From positions 1 through 6,850 of the forward strand of contig PMOU01000105.1 of assembly GCA_003161205.1 (NCBI GenBank): 6,850 nucleotides of DNA, written 5' to 3'. Both the position numbers and the translations under genes were made by a program. Shown here in pieces: positions 6,600-6,850 of the stretch. Positions within the stretch are counted from its first letter, which is position 1. Every line of letters starts with the position of its first letter. The stretch comes from Actinomycetota bacterium. Its GTDB lineage: Bacteria; Actinomycetota; Actinomycetes; Streptosporangiales; Streptosporangiaceae. The notes under the pieces were generated by a model, which saw only the letters and a program-made list of their open reading frames with translations, was not told the DNA's origin and made no database searches.

Positions 6600-6606
6600 A
6601 TTTTTT

Positions 6607-6615
6607 ACGTTAGCA
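6607..6615 (-). promoter_or_regulatory. Extended -10 promoter, leaderless start of the fused dehydrogenase
   Basis: On the minus strand TGCTAACGT combines a TGN extension with a TANNNT hexamer (hexamer at 6612-6607). Exactly 7 nt separate the hexamer from ATG 6599, which places the expected transcription start on the ATG. No SD is present in the A-rich spacer, which supports a leaderless message. Confidence 0.6.
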
Positions 6616-6627
6616 TCAAAAATTGAT
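6615..6627. promoter_or_regulatory. Short inverted repeat at the fused-dehydrogenase promoter
   Basis: ATCAAAAATTGAT consists of 5-bp arms ATCAA and TTGAT around a 3-bp A-tract. It abuts the extended -10 on its upstream side, where a regulator could block polymerase. It is short and AT-only in the core, so it may be chance. Confidence 0.3.
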
Positions 6628-6662
6628 CCGCTCCGAGCCAGCTGGGCCGCCGGAAACGGCCA

Positions 6663-6668
6663 TAGACT
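6663..6668 (+). promoter_or_regulatory. Candidate -10 element, leaderless start of the acyl-CoA synthetase
   Basis: TAGACT fits TANNNT and ends 7 nt before ATG 6676-6678, the same spacing as on the opposite strand. No SD precedes the ATG, in keeping with a leaderless transcript. No good -35 is visible. A small GGCCG/CGGCC inverted repeat (6645-6661) lies just upstream. Confidence 0.5.
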
Positions 6669-6675
6669 GCGATTT

Positions 6676-6850
6676 ATGTACCCAGGCACGTACGCGGCGC
6701 AGACGCCGGACCGGGCCGCGGCGGTCATGACCGGGACCGGCGAGTCGCTCAGCTACGCCGAGCTCGAGCGGCGCTCGGTCCAGCTGGCGCACGTGCTGCA
6801 CGACGCCGGGCTGCGCCCGGGCGACGTGGTGGCGCTGCTGACCGAGAACA
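6676..6850 (+). CDS. AMP-forming acyl-CoA synthetase, N-terminal fragment
   Basis: Only the first 58 codons are present; the gene leaves at the right edge. The peptide (MYPGTYAAQTPDRAAAVMTG, then SLSYAELERRSVQLAHVLHDAGLRPGDVVALLTEN) matches the opening of ANL-superfamily ligases: a TPDRAAAV strand, the SYAEL helix start, and GLRPGDVVALLTEN, which normally leads into the CoA-ligase core. Such enzymes adenylate a carboxylic acid with ATP and transfer it to CoA, so this protein could feed the acyl-CoA enzymes of the locus. The AMP-binding P-loop and substrate pocket lie outside the window, so chain length or aromatic versus steroid substrate cannot be judged. The start codon is supported by the -10-like TAGACT 7 nt upstream. 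It diverges from the fused dehydrogenase gene across 76 bp, suggesting joint control. Confidence 0.88.
   Translation, partial: MYPGTYAAQTPDRAAAVMTGTGESLSYAELERRSVQLAHVLHDAGLRPGDVVALLTEN

Noticed and set aside
6600..6728. N-terminal extension of the fused dehydrogenase to ATG 6728
   Set aside because: It would overlap the divergent synthetase coding region by about 50 bp and translate through both promoters. The residues before MSLYGPEH do not look like the family.

Overview
The window is very GC-rich with compact coding, GTG starts, purine-rich Shine-Dalgarno (SD) sites and several likely leaderless starts. This fits a high-GC actinomycete (Actinomycetota). No ribosomal or taxonomic marker is present, so I do not name a genus. 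Every recognisable gene belongs to acyl-CoA metabolism or its control. I see no RNA gene, mobile element, CRISPR array or prophage piece.

Layout, left to right: (1) the last 54 codons of an FAD-dependent oxidoreductase (+), converging with (2) a TetR-family repressor (-). (3) An acyl-CoA dehydrogenase (-) lies directly upstream of tetR in the same direction. (4) An 88-bp divergent promoter region separates it from (5) a double-hotdog MaoC-type enoyl-CoA hydratase (+), followed after 89 bp, which hold an 18-bp AT-rich palindrome, by (6) a thiolase (+). The thiolase meets, stop codon on stop codon, (7) a 742-residue protein made of two fused acyl-CoA dehydrogenase halves (-). A 76-bp divergent region with two back-to-back leaderless-type promoters then leads to (8) the N-terminus of an AMP-forming acyl-CoA synthetase (+), cut by the window edge.

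Together the genes give most of a beta-oxidation cycle: activation (synthetase), alpha,beta-dehydrogenation (two different dehydrogenases), hydration (MaoC) and thiolytic cleavage (thiolase), with a TetR protein as probable ligand-responsive repressor. The 3-hydroxyacyl-CoA dehydrogenase step is not in the window. The fused two-half dehydrogenase, the MaoC double hotdog and a thiolase that resembles the mycobacterial FadA5 type recall the machinery used by actinobacteria on steroid side chains and other bulky or branched acyl-CoAs. The substrate cannot be read from the sequence. I find no clearly new kind of system. The most notable items are the palindromic operator candidate, the paired leaderless promoters, and the rearranged active sites in the fused dehydrogenase and the hydratase.
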